Of a stretch of DNA of 42,520 nt, positions 18,468 through 27,686 are shown one piece after another; within the stretch, counting starts at the first letter, position 1; each line of letters begins with the position of its first letter. Below the pieces are notes generated by a model. That model worked only from the letters and a program-made list of their open reading frames with translations. It was not told the DNA's origin and made no database searches. This DNA comes from Bacteroidota bacterium. GTDB taxonomy: Bacteria; Bacteroidota; Bacteroidia; Chitinophagales; Chitinophagaceae. The stretch spans positions 1-42,520 of the forward strand of contig CAUJFR010000130.1 in assembly GCA_963169885.1 (NCBI GenBank). Direction: 5' to 3'. Position numbers and translations under genes: made by a program.

Positions 18468-18769
18468 AATACAATTTTTTAAATAAACAATAGAAAATAA
18501 GGTGAAAGGAACTGCTGCACGAAGTAGAGAGGAGAGGAATTAGTACAATGGATGTCTCTGTAACAATTAATGTCGATCAGAACTCAATGTAGGAAGAACT
18601 TATTTCACTAAAGTGAAGATACGCTTTTATACGGTCATTGCTGTTCCTATTTTCAAGCGGGATGAGTTTTAACATGTTTGCTTAAGAAAAGGAAGCTAAG
18701 AGGCTCATTCTTAGCCTTGTGACAACAGTTGTTTTTTTTGCTGTTTAACTGATCAATTATATTTGATGG

Positions 18770-19156
18770 ATGAAGTTTGTCATTTTTCTGTTATTATGGA
18801 GCGGCATTTCCCTGAATTCAAGTGCACAGGGCAAGAGCCGGGTACATGTTGTAACCACATGGGATAATCGTCAGGCAAGTCTGAAACTCAGTTTTTCTAT
18901 TAACGGGACTGTGTATAAATTCCTGCCGGGCAAATGTCTTGAATTGGAATTAACATCAGATAGCCTGCATGTGGTTATGACTGATACCCGCTGGGTTAAA
19001 AAAGAAACAGTGGATCTGCATATTCCCATCGATGATGATCTATATGTACATGTATTCTGGGGCAGAAAAACAGAAGATCCCAAATGGATGACCCGGGCGA
19101 TAGCCGAACAGGTCTGTAAAGCCTGTTTTGATGAGCTAAAGAAAAAATGCAGGTAG
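18770..19156 (+). CDS. Hypothetical small secreted protein (128 aa)
   Basis: ATG with signal peptide MKFVIFLLLWSGISLNSSAQ; no family recognised. Confidence 0.65.
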   Translation: MKFVIFLLLWSGISLNSSAQGKSRVHVVTTWDNRQASLKLSFSINGTVYKFLPGKCLELELTSDSLHVVMTDTRWVKKETVDLHIPIDDDLYVHVFWGRKTEDPKWMTRAIAEQVCKACFDELKKKCR

Positions 19157-19270
19157 CAAACTGATCTGAATCAATTACTTTTTCAGGAGATAAAACCGCT
19201 ATTGATAGTTTTGTTTTTTCACCATTGTATTTACGGTATCCGTTCTATATATTCGCATTCAAATTATTTT

Positions 19271-20020
19271 ATGAAAATTTCTGTTTTGACCGCGATAGCA
19301 TTTTTGCTGTTGTTTTCTTCCTGTGAAAAGAAACCGGCCTGTGCAGGTTCACTTACACTTACAGCCAATACCCTGACACCCACAGTGGGTGACAATATAG
19401 TCATCTCAGCTCCGGACCGTGGTACCACCAATGTCGTTTATCAATGGAATGGACCAGGAACCAATCTCACCAATCAATCCAATACACTTGAGATAAATGA
19501 TATTAAGCTATCCCAGAGTGGGGTCTATAGTTTGAATGAAGGAAACAGTGATTGTAATACATCATTGAGTGATACCATCCGTATCAATGTACAGTTAAAA
19601 CAGGAAACCCCGCCCTGTACTAATACCAACAATACGGCCACCCCGTCCAGTATTCCGGCTACTACTTTCACCACCGTGAATAAATCTTTCAGCAGTACCT
19701 GGAATACGATTGCGCTTGAAGCCAGTGGCAGCTTCGGTTATCCTTCCTATACGGTATTGTTCAACTCTTATAACGGAAATACAGAGCCACGGGATGGTGT
19801 TTATACCACAGCCGATGTAGCCATTTTTAATCCGCTGCAGGAACCCAATGAAGTGTCCGTCAGTTTTATCTATTCCAGCAATTACTTTCATTGCCGGCCA
19901 GGTAATAAAGTTTATGTGTCACATGTAAATGGCAAACTTCAGGTCAGTTTTTGCAATCTTGAGTTTTCGTCTCCGCCTTTTGTTACGTCAGTCTCTGCCA
20001 AAATCACACAGTTAAACTAA
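19271..20020 (+). CDS. Lipoprotein with Ig-like domain
   Basis: MKISVLTAIAFLLLFSSCEKKPAC lipobox; Ig-like VGDNIVISAPDRGTTNVVYQWNGPG...LSQSGVYSLNEGNSDC. Confidence 0.75.
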   Translation: MKISVLTAIAFLLLFSSCEKKPACAGSLTLTANTLTPTVGDNIVISAPDRGTTNVVYQWNGPGTNLTNQSNTLEINDIKLSQSGVYSLNEGNSDCNTSLSDTIRINVQLKQETPPCTNTNNTATPSSIPATTFTTVNKSFSSTWNTIALEASGSFGYPSYTVLFNSYNGNTEPRDGVYTTADVAIFNPLQEPNEVSVSFIYSSNYFHCRPGNKVYVSHVNGKLQVSFCNLEFSSPPFVTSVSAKITQLN

Positions 20021-20667
20021 AAGTAATTATAAGTAAGAAATTCATTCAGACTGAGCAATTTCATGTCCGCCGCCCCCCATTTCGGAAGATCCGCCTGTTC
20101 AGGTGCCGGTACCACCACACATTTCATCTTGGCGGCTTTTGCTGCGATCATTCCATTGAACGAATCTTCAAATACAATACAATCTTCGGGTAACACGTCA
20201 AGCGATTTGGCACATTCCAGGAAGACCATCGGATGTGGTTTGCCATAGGGGAGGTATTCGGCGGACGTGAAAACCTGGAACTGATCCCGGATATGTAGTT
20301 TATCGACTACTACATCTACCAATGACATAGGGGAAGATGTCGCTAATCCGGTTCTTATATTTTGCTTATTGAAAAAGCCAAGAATCTCCGTAACACCAGG
20401 CAAAGCAATGCCATTAGCTGCAATTTTTTCAATCGCTTTGCGGATTATCACCTGAACTGCTTCCGGTGCATGTGCAGGAGAAACCTGGTACTGCCTGAAC
20501 CAATGCGCCACCCATTCTTCCGTACGAAGTCCTGTGCTGGTATGGTATTGTTCAAGGGTCAGACTGATTCCAAATCCGGAGAGCGTCTCAATCCCGGCTT
20601 CCTGCCAGAGGGGCTCACTGTCTATCAGCAAACCATCCATATCAAAAATCGCCGCTTTGTATTGCAT
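20017..20667 (-). CDS. HAD superfamily phosphatase, HxpB/beta-phosphoglucomutase-like
   Basis: AAIFDMDGLLIDSEPLW, GLATSS, KPHPMVFLECA, CIVFEDSFNGMIAAKAAKM HAD motifs. Confidence 0.88.
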   Translation of the reverse strand: MQYKAAIFDMDGLLIDSEPLWQEAGIETLSGFGISLTLEQYHTSTGLRTEEWVAHWFRQYQVSPAHAPEAVQVIIRKAIEKIAANGIALPGVTEILGFFNKQNIRTGLATSSPMSLVDVVVDKLHIRDQFQVFTSAEYLPYGKPHPMVFLECAKSLDVLPEDCIVFEDSFNGMIAAKAAKMKCVVVPAPEQADLPKWGAADMKLLSLNEFLTYNYF

Positions 20668-20711
20668 CCTGCAAACTTTCATCAGTATATGCAGGTTTCC
20701 AAATAATCGGT

Positions 20712-21305
20712 TTACTTTTTCTTTTTCCCAAAGAAAATGCGGAAACCGACATTAAGGTTCAGTCCATGTGTATAGCCATTACCGCCGCCGGCTCCTCCAC
20801 CGGTATATGTCAGCTCCGAAAAGAGAGCGGTTCTGGGTCCTGTGAACCAGTTAAGGCCAACACCGCCAAAAGCAGTCCAATCACTGAATTTTGCGGTGGA
20901 TTTAAAACCACTGAAATCAGTGGTGGTCGTATTGGTCCGCATGTATTGTATACCGGCAACAAAATAGGGAACTACTTTATGTTTGGATTTCAGGTAATAC
21001 CGGGTGTACAGATTGAAGCCGTATGAGTTTCCCCGGCTGGAATAATTGAGATTGCCAAAATTGTCTTTGATATTCACTTTGTTGAAGTTGAGCACAGGTC
21101 CGCCACCCACTTCCCAGCGGTCTTTCAGCATATACCCGATATTCGGAGTGAATTTAAAATTGTAAGATTTGAAACGTTCTCTGGATTCAAAGTTAAGGTT
21201 AAAAGGAGCGTCTGTGGAAGTGCTGAGGTTCCAAGTGCCTTTCTCCAGCTGAGCAGAAGCTACGGAACAAATGAATAGCGGCAGAATGATCAGGATTGGT
21301 TTCAT
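20712..21305 (-). CDS. Outer membrane beta-barrel protein
   Basis: 197 aa, signal peptide, alternating barrel strands, FRIFFGKKKK end. Confidence 0.75.
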   Translation of the reverse strand: MKPILIILPLFICSVASAQLEKGTWNLSTSTDAPFNLNFESRERFKSYNFKFTPNIGYMLKDRWEVGGGPVLNFNKVNIKDNFGNLNYSSRGNSYGFNLYTRYYLKSKHKVVPYFVAGIQYMRTNTTTTDFSGFKSTAKFSDWTAFGGVGLNWFTGPRTALFSELTYTGGGAGGGNGYTHGLNLNVGFRIFFGKKKK

Positions 21306-21379
21306 GGTTTAATGTTTCCGCAAAACTATTTCCTGTTCTGTTAACAAAGAGTTGAACGAATGTTAAATCCACTCACCAT

Positions 21380-22051
21380 TCACTCCCTCACATCAAAAAT
21401 CGCTTCCCCCTCACTTCTGTCTTTTTTTGTATTGTACAAACGAATAATAACCCGGTCCTTTTTCGTAAGCTTAATCGTGTATTCTCCTCCTCCGTTTTTG
21501 ATTATCGTACCCTGTGATACCGTTACAAGCAGGTCTTCATCTTTAACTTTAAACGCTTTGATGGATACTTTGTTTTCCTTAGTGAGATAGAGTGCTCCGG
21601 GTGTTTCTGTTTCAATGTCCAGGCCTTCCACTTCCACCCGGAAAGTAACTGGTTGTTTCCGGTAGGCCCTGACCGGCCGACCTTTCTGTATCGCGGGAAT
21701 CCATTTGCCGGAGAGATGCAATGCCCGGATCACTTCCTGTTCCATACCATAGCCGTGATTCGTCAATGCTTTGAAATCAGTAATCGAACTATCCCGGTTG
21801 ACTATAAATTGTACCATAACGGTGTAAGTTCCGGCCGGGGCATTATTGTCCATTGGTACATCCCCTTTAACCGTTTTAGTCAGGAATTTCAACCAGGCTG
21901 ACGATCCGCCTGGGTAAGAAGCTTCCACTTCCACCCGTTCAAATTTTACTGTGCCGTCATTTTTGGTACTGTCATTTGCCAGGACCTGAGCATAAGAGCG
22001 GATAGAGAGGAAACTCAGCAAGAGAAAAGTAAATACGGGCCGCATTTTCAT
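21380..22051 (-). CDS. Secreted protein with TonB C-terminal-like (energy transducer) domain
   Basis: AGTYTVMVQFIVNRDSSITDFKALTNHGYGMEQEVIRALHLSGKWIPAIQKGRPVRAYRKQPVTFRVE. Confidence 0.72.
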   Translation of the reverse strand: MKMRPVFTFLLLSFLSIRSYAQVLANDSTKNDGTVKFERVEVEASYPGGSSAWLKFLTKTVKGDVPMDNNAPAGTYTVMVQFIVNRDSSITDFKALTNHGYGMEQEVIRALHLSGKWIPAIQKGRPVRAYRKQPVTFRVEVEGLDIETETPGALYLTKENKVSIKAFKVKDEDLLVTVSQGTIIKNGGGEYTIKLTKKDRVIIRLYNTKKDRSEGEAIFDVRE

Positions 22052-22147
22052 ACTGATAAGTTTTGGCCAAGATAGAAAATTTCTTTTTTTTCCTGATTGA
22101 TTTTAATCCGGACAAATCAAGCAGTACCTTGCAGGCAATAATTTTTT

Positions 22148-22540
22148 ATGGAAACAGAAATTTTCACCCTTTGCGATTTTGCGCAGGATAATCAATCCAA
22201 ACTCACCATCGTCGGCACGTTCGATAGTATTCAGGCTCCGCAGTTCCCGGTCACCCATCCCGGCTGTGCGATTGCCTGCCGCCTGCGTTTCGGGGTTAAA
22301 GAAACTGGTGATCATGAATTCAAAATTCAGCTGACAGACAGTACCGGCAAGGACCTGTTGCAGCCTGTTACCGGTGTCATTACTGTCCGGCCGCCGGTAA
22401 ATGGCCAGTTTGCGGCTGCGAATATTGTACTCAATTTTAATCAGCTCCAGTTTCCCCAACCTGGCCGTTATTCTTTTTCGCTGATGGTGGACGGGCAATG
22501 GGTGACCGGGCTGCCGCTGTTCCTGAATAAAATCGGTTGA
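22148..22540 (+). CDS. DUF6941-like conserved hypothetical protein
   Basis: METEIFTLCDFAQDNQSKLTIVGTFDSIQAPQFPVTHPGCAIACRLRF... SFSLMVDGQWVTGLPLFL. Confidence 0.6.
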   Translation: METEIFTLCDFAQDNQSKLTIVGTFDSIQAPQFPVTHPGCAIACRLRFGVKETGDHEFKIQLTDSTGKDLLQPVTGVITVRPPVNGQFAAANIVLNFNQLQFPQPGRYSFSLMVDGQWVTGLPLFLNKIG

Positions 22541-22603
22541 GTATCCGGTTGTCAGTGAATGTTAAATACGTTTTTATTATTTTTGGGCTGAAACCTTAAA
22601 TCT

Positions 22604-23632
22604 ATGAAGATGAGATTATCCCCCGGATTAATAAATATCCTTTTTGGTTCAATTTTTTTATTGCTGATTTTTATTTCTTGCACAAGAGAAGATGCCAGCC
22701 CTTCACTGGCAGGGGTGTATATGGTCGGTTATGAACGGGTTAACGCAATATCCGTTGCGAAGTATTGGAAAGATGGCACTGAATTTTCCTTAACAGATGG
22801 TAGTCGTCATGCATTTGCCAAGTCTGTTTTTGTGACTGATCAGGATGTATTTGTATGCGGGGAAGAATTCAACAGTGCGGGAATACGGGTGGCAAAATAC
22901 TGGAAAAACGGCCAGCCTGTTGAACTGGGAATCAATAGCTATGCAGAATCAATATTTGTTCATGGAAACGATGTTTATGTAGCCGGGGCTGAATATGCAA
23001 ACCCGAATATTATCCGGGCCGTCTATTGGAAAAACGGGATTGTTAACTATCTCACAACCGTATCCACCCAGGCTGAAGCCTGGTCAGTTTCAGTAGCGGC
23101 AGGGAATGTATATGTGGCAGGATGGGAGAAAGTCAATATACCATTTGTGCCACGGTATTGGAAAAACGGGACAGGATTCACGCTGGGAGGAGGCCCGATT
23201 TCTACCGGTTCGCTGAAAAGTGTCGCGATCGCAGGCACTGACGTTTACATGGCGGGAAATGAAAATACGGCAACTGTTTTTTCTCAGGCGGCATATTGGA
23301 AAAATGGCACCAAGACGGTTTTGGGGCCTTCAAATTCCGAGTCACAGGTAAATAGTATTTCTATATCCGGCGGGGATGTTTATGCGGCCGGGTATGAACA
23401 AACCGGGGGCATGAACTTTGCAGTTTATTGGAAAAACGGGGTGATGACCCGGTTGACTGATGGCAGTGAAGCGGCTACGGCCATGGATATTGAATCGAAA
23501 AACGGAGATGTTTATATAGCCGGCAGTAAAGGAGGCGCCATTCAAAACGCCGTTTACTGGAAGAATGGCACCCTGGTTCCATTGACCAACGGGGCTAATA
23601 ATTCCTATTGTTTGGGGATATTCATAAAATAG
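22604..23632 (+). CDS. Lipoprotein built of seven VYxAGxE...YWKNG repeats (predicted beta-propeller)
   Basis: Lipobox LLIFISC; seven ~42-45 aa repeats each with VYxAG and YWKxG. Confidence 0.75.
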   Translation: MKMRLSPGLINILFGSIFLLLIFISCTREDASPSLAGVYMVGYERVNAISVAKYWKDGTEFSLTDGSRHAFAKSVFVTDQDVFVCGEEFNSAGIRVAKYWKNGQPVELGINSYAESIFVHGNDVYVAGAEYANPNIIRAVYWKNGIVNYLTTVSTQAEAWSVSVAAGNVYVAGWEKVNIPFVPRYWKNGTGFTLGGGPISTGSLKSVAIAGTDVYMAGNENTATVFSQAAYWKNGTKTVLGPSNSESQVNSISISGGDVYAAGYEQTGGMNFAVYWKNGVMTRLTDGSEAATAMDIESKNGDVYIAGSKGGAIQNAVYWKNGTLVPLTNGANNSYCLGIFIK

Positions 23633-23736
23633 TATTTCCGCACGGAACGTAAATCGGAGATTACCTGTTTTTATTGCCAGTTAACGGACGTCTGGGCTGT
23701 CGCGAAGAATTTTTCACGTCTATTTCCCCAAACCTA

Positions 23737-23744
23737 TACTTTTG
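23737..23744 (+). promoter_or_regulatory. Candidate -7 box TACTTTTG upstream of speA
   Basis: TAnnTTTG match 43 nt upstream of ATG 23787; no clear -33 TTG seen. Confidence 0.4.
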
Positions 23745-23786
23745 TACGGTTTTAAGATTATCTGGCTCAACCCGTTCAACTAAAAA

Positions 23787-25187
23787 ATGACAAATTCCTA
23801 CCACGACCTCGTAAAGCAGACTTTTAATTTCCCCCAGGAAGGGATCGAAGTGGAAGATGGCAATCTTTCTTTCAATGGTCTTGACCTGAAAGCCCTGATC
23901 GCTAAGTATGGCACCCCGATGAAACTGACCTACCTGCCTAAGATCGGGATGCAGATTCAAAAGGCAAAGAGCATGTTTGCCAATGCATTCAAGAAACACA
24001 AGTACGAGGGTAAATATTATTATTGTTATTGCACAAAGAGTTCACATTTCAGCTTTGTGGTGGAAGAAGCCCTGAAAAACGAAATACACCTGGAAACCTC
24101 CTACGCATATGATATAGAGATCATCAAGAAACTCTATGCCAAGAAAAAGATCACCAAGGATATCCATATCATTTGCAATGGCTTCAAGGAAAAAAGCTAT
24201 ACCCGGCGTATCGCCAGTTTGCTAAACTCCGGTTTCAGCAATGTGATTCCGGTACTGGATAACAAGGACGAACTGAAGGACTATGCTCACTCCGTGAAAG
24301 TGCCTTTCAAACTGGGGATCCGGGTGGCAGCTGAAGAAGAGCCCAACTTCCCCTTCTATACCTCAAGACTGGGCATCAGGGCCAAGGACATCCTTGAGTT
24401 CTATGTGGATCGGATCGAAGGATATGAAAGCAAATTCCAGCTGAAAATGCTGCATATTTTCCTGAATAAAGGAATTAAGGATGATATCTATTACTGGAGT
24501 GAACTGAATAAAGTGATCAACCTCTATTGCCAGTTGAAAAAGATCTGTCCTGAATTGGATTCAATCAATATCGGCGGCGGGTTCCCGATCAAGCACTCCC
24601 TGGGGTTTGAATACGACTACCAGTTCATGATCAATGAGATTGTGCGCAATATCAAAGTGGCCTGTAAAAAAGCCAAAGTCCCAATGCCGAATATCTTTAC
24701 TGAGTTTGGCAGCTATACTGTAGGAGAGAGCATGGCGCACATTTATAGCGTAATTGCGGAAAAAGTGCAGAACGACCGGGAAACCTGGTATATGATCGAC
24801 TCCTCCTTTATCACCACGCTTCCGGATACCTGGGGAATCGGGGAAAAATTCCTGATGCTGCCGGTCAATAAATGGGACCATGATTATCAACGGGTGGTAC
24901 TTGGCGGTATCACCTGCGATAGCCACGACTACTACGATTCCGAAGAGCATATCAATGAAGTATTCCTCCCAAAGGTCAACGGGGACGGAGAACCTTTATA
25001 CGTAGGCTTTTTCCACACCGGAGCCTATCAGGACCAGATCAGTGGTTATGGTGGTATCAAGCACTGCCTGATCCCTTCACCAAAGCATATCATTGTGGGG
25101 CATGATAAAAATGGTAAGTTAGTGGACTGGGTTTATGCCAAGCAGCAAACGGCGCAAAGTATGCTGAAGATATTGGGATATAAATAA
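23787..25187 (+). CDS. speA: Arginine decarboxylase-like, PLP-dependent fold III decarboxylase
   Basis: YYYCYCTKSSHFSFVVEEALKN (PLP-lysine region), ELDSINIGGGFPIKHSLG, ITCDSHDYY. Confidence 0.88.
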   Translation: MTNSYHDLVKQTFNFPQEGIEVEDGNLSFNGLDLKALIAKYGTPMKLTYLPKIGMQIQKAKSMFANAFKKHKYEGKYYYCYCTKSSHFSFVVEEALKNEIHLETSYAYDIEIIKKLYAKKKITKDIHIICNGFKEKSYTRRIASLLNSGFSNVIPVLDNKDELKDYAHSVKVPFKLGIRVAAEEEPNFPFYTSRLGIRAKDILEFYVDRIEGYESKFQLKMLHIFLNKGIKDDIYYWSELNKVINLYCQLKKICPELDSINIGGGFPIKHSLGFEYDYQFMINEIVRNIKVACKKAKVPMPNIFTEFGSYTVGESMAHIYSVIAEKVQNDRETWYMIDSSFITTLPDTWGIGEKFLMLPVNKWDHDYQRVVLGGITCDSHDYYDSEEHINEVFLPKVNGDGEPLYVGFFHTGAYQDQISGYGGIKHCLIPSPKHIIVGHDKNGKLVDWVYAKQQTAQSMLKILGYK

Positions 25188-25214
25188 GCTAGAAGCGAGA
25201 GGATAGAAGTTAAA
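25185..25214 (+). repeat. Stop-anchored heptad block F-left: TAAGCTA GAAGCGA GAGGATA GAAGTTA
   Basis: 7-nt phase starting at the speA stop codon TAA (25185-25187). Confidence 0.7.
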
Positions 25215-25252
25215 AGCCAGATCACGAAAATCGAGATCTGGCTGTTTTTTTG
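25213..25252 (+). terminator. Intrinsic terminator of speA
   Basis: AGCCAGATC-N11-GATCTGGCT followed by a T tract. Confidence 0.82.
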
Positions 25253-25268
25253 ATAAATATTCTCAGGA

Positions 25269-25327
25269 GGGGCTGTTCCCTTCTAGCTTCTAGCTTCTCG
25301 CTTCTAGCTTCTCGCTTCTCGCTTCTA
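25269..25327 (-). repeat. Stop-anchored heptad block F-right: minus strand TAGAAGC GAGAAGC GAGAAGC TAGAAGC GAGAAGC TAGAAGC TAGAAGG GAACAGCCCC
   Basis: Exactly seven 7-mers starting at the stop codon TAG (25327-25325) of the minus-strand gene, followed by ACAGCCCC. Confidence 0.9.
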
Positions 25328-25699
25328 GCTATGCCGGCTATACCGTTTCCATTCCCTGATTTCAAACTTGCTGTACCGCGAGCGATCTACCTGGTTCTTA
25401 TCGAGGTAAAAGCGGTTGTCGAAACCTTTCCAGTAAAGTAGCCCCTGCTGTCCGCGATGAAAATAGTTTCCATTCGCATGTCGAGCCATGGTGAAACCAG
25501 GGTGAGGGGTAATGATAAGGGAAGCCCCGGCCAACTGATTATTGTATGAAGGTCTGGGTGCTGTGTGTTGACGGGAGACCGTGGGCGGACCGTCATTTCT
25601 TTTTTCTTTATTGGCCCAGACACGGCTGTGGCCACAACTGCTGAATACCAGTGCTGCAGTCAGCGCCAGTAGCGATGATAAAATAAATGTTCTTTTCAT
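25325..25699 (-). CDS. Hypothetical lipoprotein (124 aa)
   Basis: MKRTFILSSLLALTAALVFSSCGHS lipobox. Confidence 0.7.
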   Translation of the reverse strand: MKRTFILSSLLALTAALVFSSCGHSRVWANKEKRNDGPPTVSRQHTAPRPSYNNQLAGASLIITPHPGFTMARHANGNYFHRGQQGLLYWKGFDNRFYLDKNQVDRSRYSKFEIREWKRYSRHS

Positions 25700-25735
25700 G
25701 CATCTGATTTTTTATGGTGAGGAGATTGAGACTGT

Positions 25736-26077
25736 TTATTGATTATCCCGGGTTCGTTTGGTCCGTACCCCGCCACTGTTTCCGCTACGTTGTACAGGAA
25801 CCAGGGTATCGGTTGGCGTTTTTGCCGGACTATTCCCGGATTGGACGAGTATCACACTGTCAGTTGTTGTCACTGGTTTTGTTAAAGTAAGGACATCCGT
25901 ACCCGTACTCTCTTCATCCGGACCCAGAAACCGGACAGTCGTGGACGCTTGGCCGTTTGCCGGACCGGTCCGGGGGCCAAATACTTTACTGCTGTATTGT
26001 TTTCCCATCGCACAACTGGCGGCCATGGCCAGGATCAGCATGAGAATCACCGCTTGTAAAATTTTACTGGTTTGCAT
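25736..26077 (-). CDS. Hypothetical lipoprotein
   Basis: Internal ATG gives MQTSKILQAVILMLILAMAASCAMGKQYSS with lipobox; low-complexity Thr/Val/Asp tail. Confidence 0.5.
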   Translation of the reverse strand: MQTSKILQAVILMLILAMAASCAMGKQYSSKVFGPRTGPANGQASTTVRFLGPDEESTGTDVLTLTKPVTTTDSVILVQSGNSPAKTPTDTLVPVQRSGNSGGVRTKRTRDNQ

Positions 26078-26155
26078 GAGGAATGCCTTTATTTTAGTCC
26101 TGTGTACTTTTGTTATATCCAATTCATTTGCCATAAACTCTTAAAAAATGTTAGC

Positions 26156-26611
26156 ATGAAACAATTTTTCATAGTATTAACAGTACTGGCTTTCAGCATC
26201 AGCAGTAAAGCACAGACGGCCGAAGATTCGGTAAAAGCCGTGGTTACGAATCTTTTTACCGCGATGATTAAGTCTGATACCAGCTTGCTGAAATCCTGTT
26301 TTGCCGATAGTATGGTTTTGCAGACTATCGCCCGGGGTAAGAGCGGGGGAGCAGAAGTAAAAACTGAAACCGCCGCCACCTTTGTGAAAAGCATCAGTTC
26401 CCTGAAACCCGGGTCGGCCGATGAACAGATTACATTCGGAACGGTCCTCATCGATGGACCGCTGGCCCTGGTCTGGACACCCTACAAATTTTATTTCAAC
26501 GGACAATTCAGTCACTGCGGCGTCAACTCCTTTCACCTGGTCCGGTTCAAGGATGGGTGGAGGATTCAGTATTTGATTGATACGAGAAGGAGAACAGGAT
26601 GTGAAAATTAG
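26156..26611 (+). CDS. Secreted NTF2-like (SnoaL-like) protein
   Basis: MKQFFIVLTVLAFSISSKAQTAEDSVKAVVTNLFTAMIKSDTSLLKSCFADSMVL...ALVWTPYKFYFNGQFSHCGVNSFHLVRFKDGWRIQYLIDTRR. Confidence 0.85.
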   Translation: MKQFFIVLTVLAFSISSKAQTAEDSVKAVVTNLFTAMIKSDTSLLKSCFADSMVLQTIARGKSGGAEVKTETAATFVKSISSLKPGSADEQITFGTVLIDGPLALVWTPYKFYFNGQFSHCGVNSFHLVRFKDGWRIQYLIDTRRRTGCEN

Positions 26612-26650
26612 TCGGGAGTTAGTAGTTAGTAGTCGGGAGTCAGCAGCCCC
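26609..26650 (+). repeat. Stop-anchored heptad block G: TAGTCGG GAGTTAG TAGTTAG TAGTCGG GAGTCAG CAGCCCC
   Basis: Starts at the NTF2-like gene stop codon TAG (26609-26611); in-phase CAGCCCC. Confidence 0.9.
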
Positions 26651-26701
26651 TCCTTCGCATATTTTGCTAAATCAAAGAACTGATCTTTTTTTACGGGATT
26701 T

Positions 26702-26740
26702 GCAGGCCCCTATCCTGAAGGAGAGGGGTTGGGGTGAGGT
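26702..26740. repeat. Palindromic GC-rich dispersed-type repeat GGCCCCTATCCTGAAGGAGAGGGGTTGGGGTGAGGT
   Basis: CCCCT..CCT-ga-AGG..AGGGG hairpin followed by TTGGGGTGAGGT. Confidence 0.5.
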
Positions 26741-26745
26741 AAAGC

Positions 26746-26787
26746 TAGTCGGGAGTTAGTAGTTAGTAGTCGGGAGTCAACAGCCCG
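26746..26787 (+). repeat. Heptad block H: TAGTCGG GAGTTAG TAGTTAG TAGTCGG GAGTCAA CAGCCCG
   Basis: First 34 nt identical to block G, 137 nt downstream; not at a stop codon. Confidence 0.88.
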
Positions 26788-26844
26788 TTCTAAGTAGTAG
26801 TTTATAGTATGTGAAATTCTTATTCAACAAGAACTTTTAAAAGA

Positions 26845-26884
26845 AAGCACCAAACCTGCTTAGAAGGCTTGGTGCTTTTTTGTT
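26845..26884 (+). terminator. Intrinsic terminator
   Basis: AAGCACCAA...TTGGTGCTT followed by TTTT. Confidence 0.75.
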
Positions 26885-26951
26885 GTTTATATTTTGATTA
26901 TTCTTTGGATCTTGCTTGACCTCCGTAGCCTTGGCGAAGGAAGGGGAATAA

Positions 26952-26982
26952 AAAAATAGCCCTCCGTGGAAACGGAGGGCGT
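26952..26982 (-). terminator. Intrinsic terminator of hsp20 (minus strand)
   Basis: GCCCTCCGT-GGAA-ACGGAGGGC; minus-strand TATTTTTTTATT tail. Confidence 0.8.
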
Positions 26983-27026
26983 AAACCAAAACCAACTGCT
27001 TATGAGAAAAATTTGTATAAACTATT

Positions 27027-27470
27027 TTACTTTATTTCGATTGCCTGTGAAGCTTTGACTGTTACCTGCTTCGGAAGGTTTAATCGTAATATACCATTGA
27101 TGTAAGATGCTTCAATTTTAGTTGCATCTATTTTGTCATCCAATGTGAAAGATCTCTTAAAAGACCGGAAGCTGTATTCCTTGCGGATCTGCTTTTCGGT
27201 TTCGGATGTCTCAGTGGCCTGTTTTTCAGCTGAGATCGTGAGTAATTGCTGCTCCAGGTTCACCTTGAAATCGGCCTTTTCAAATCCGGGGGCCACTACT
27301 TCGAGTTCGTAACTCCCTGCTGTTTCTTTGACGTTTACCGGTACGGAATCCTTTCTTACAGAATTGTTAAAGCCATTGTTCAGCATCAATGGTAATTCAG
27401 TGAACAGGTCATCTACTAAATTGCTGAATGTTCCTTCAAAAGGTTTCCGGTTGAATTGTACGTATGCCAT
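27027..27470 (-). CDS. Hsp20/alpha-crystallin family small heat shock protein
   Basis: SVPVNVKETAGSYELEVVAPGFEKADFKVNLEQQLLTISAEK...SFRSFKRSFTLDDKIDATKIEASYINGILRLNLPK. Confidence 0.95.
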   Translation of the reverse strand: MAYVQFNRKPFEGTFSNLVDDLFTELPLMLNNGFNNSVRKDSVPVNVKETAGSYELEVVAPGFEKADFKVNLEQQLLTISAEKQATETSETEKQIRKEYSFRSFKRSFTLDDKIDATKIEASYINGILRLNLPKQVTVKASQAIEIK

Positions 27471-27686
27471 AATTGTTTAGTTTTTTAAATAAAAAATGAA
27501 TACGCAAGGGATTCGTCAAACCCTGTACCACCCGGTTTTTTATACCCGGACTGGCAGATTTGCCCCTTGCAGAAAGACAGAATTTCCGAAAAGAGGAATT
27601 TCTGCTGCCATATTTTCCTTTTGCCCATGCTGTTGCACAGCCGGTTGAACAAATTCTTTAGCTTTGTGTTTCATAAACAAAAAACT

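Noticed and set aside
20018-20040. Possible heptad tract after the Ig-like lipoprotein (TAAAAGTAATTATAAGTAAGAAAT)
   Set aside because: Periodicity is too weak and the segment also encodes the C-terminus of the convergent HAD gene.
25185-25327. Retron, diversity-generating retroelement or IS end
   Set aside because: No reverse transcriptase or transposase ORF in the window; both sides are explained as stop-anchored heptads around a speA terminator.
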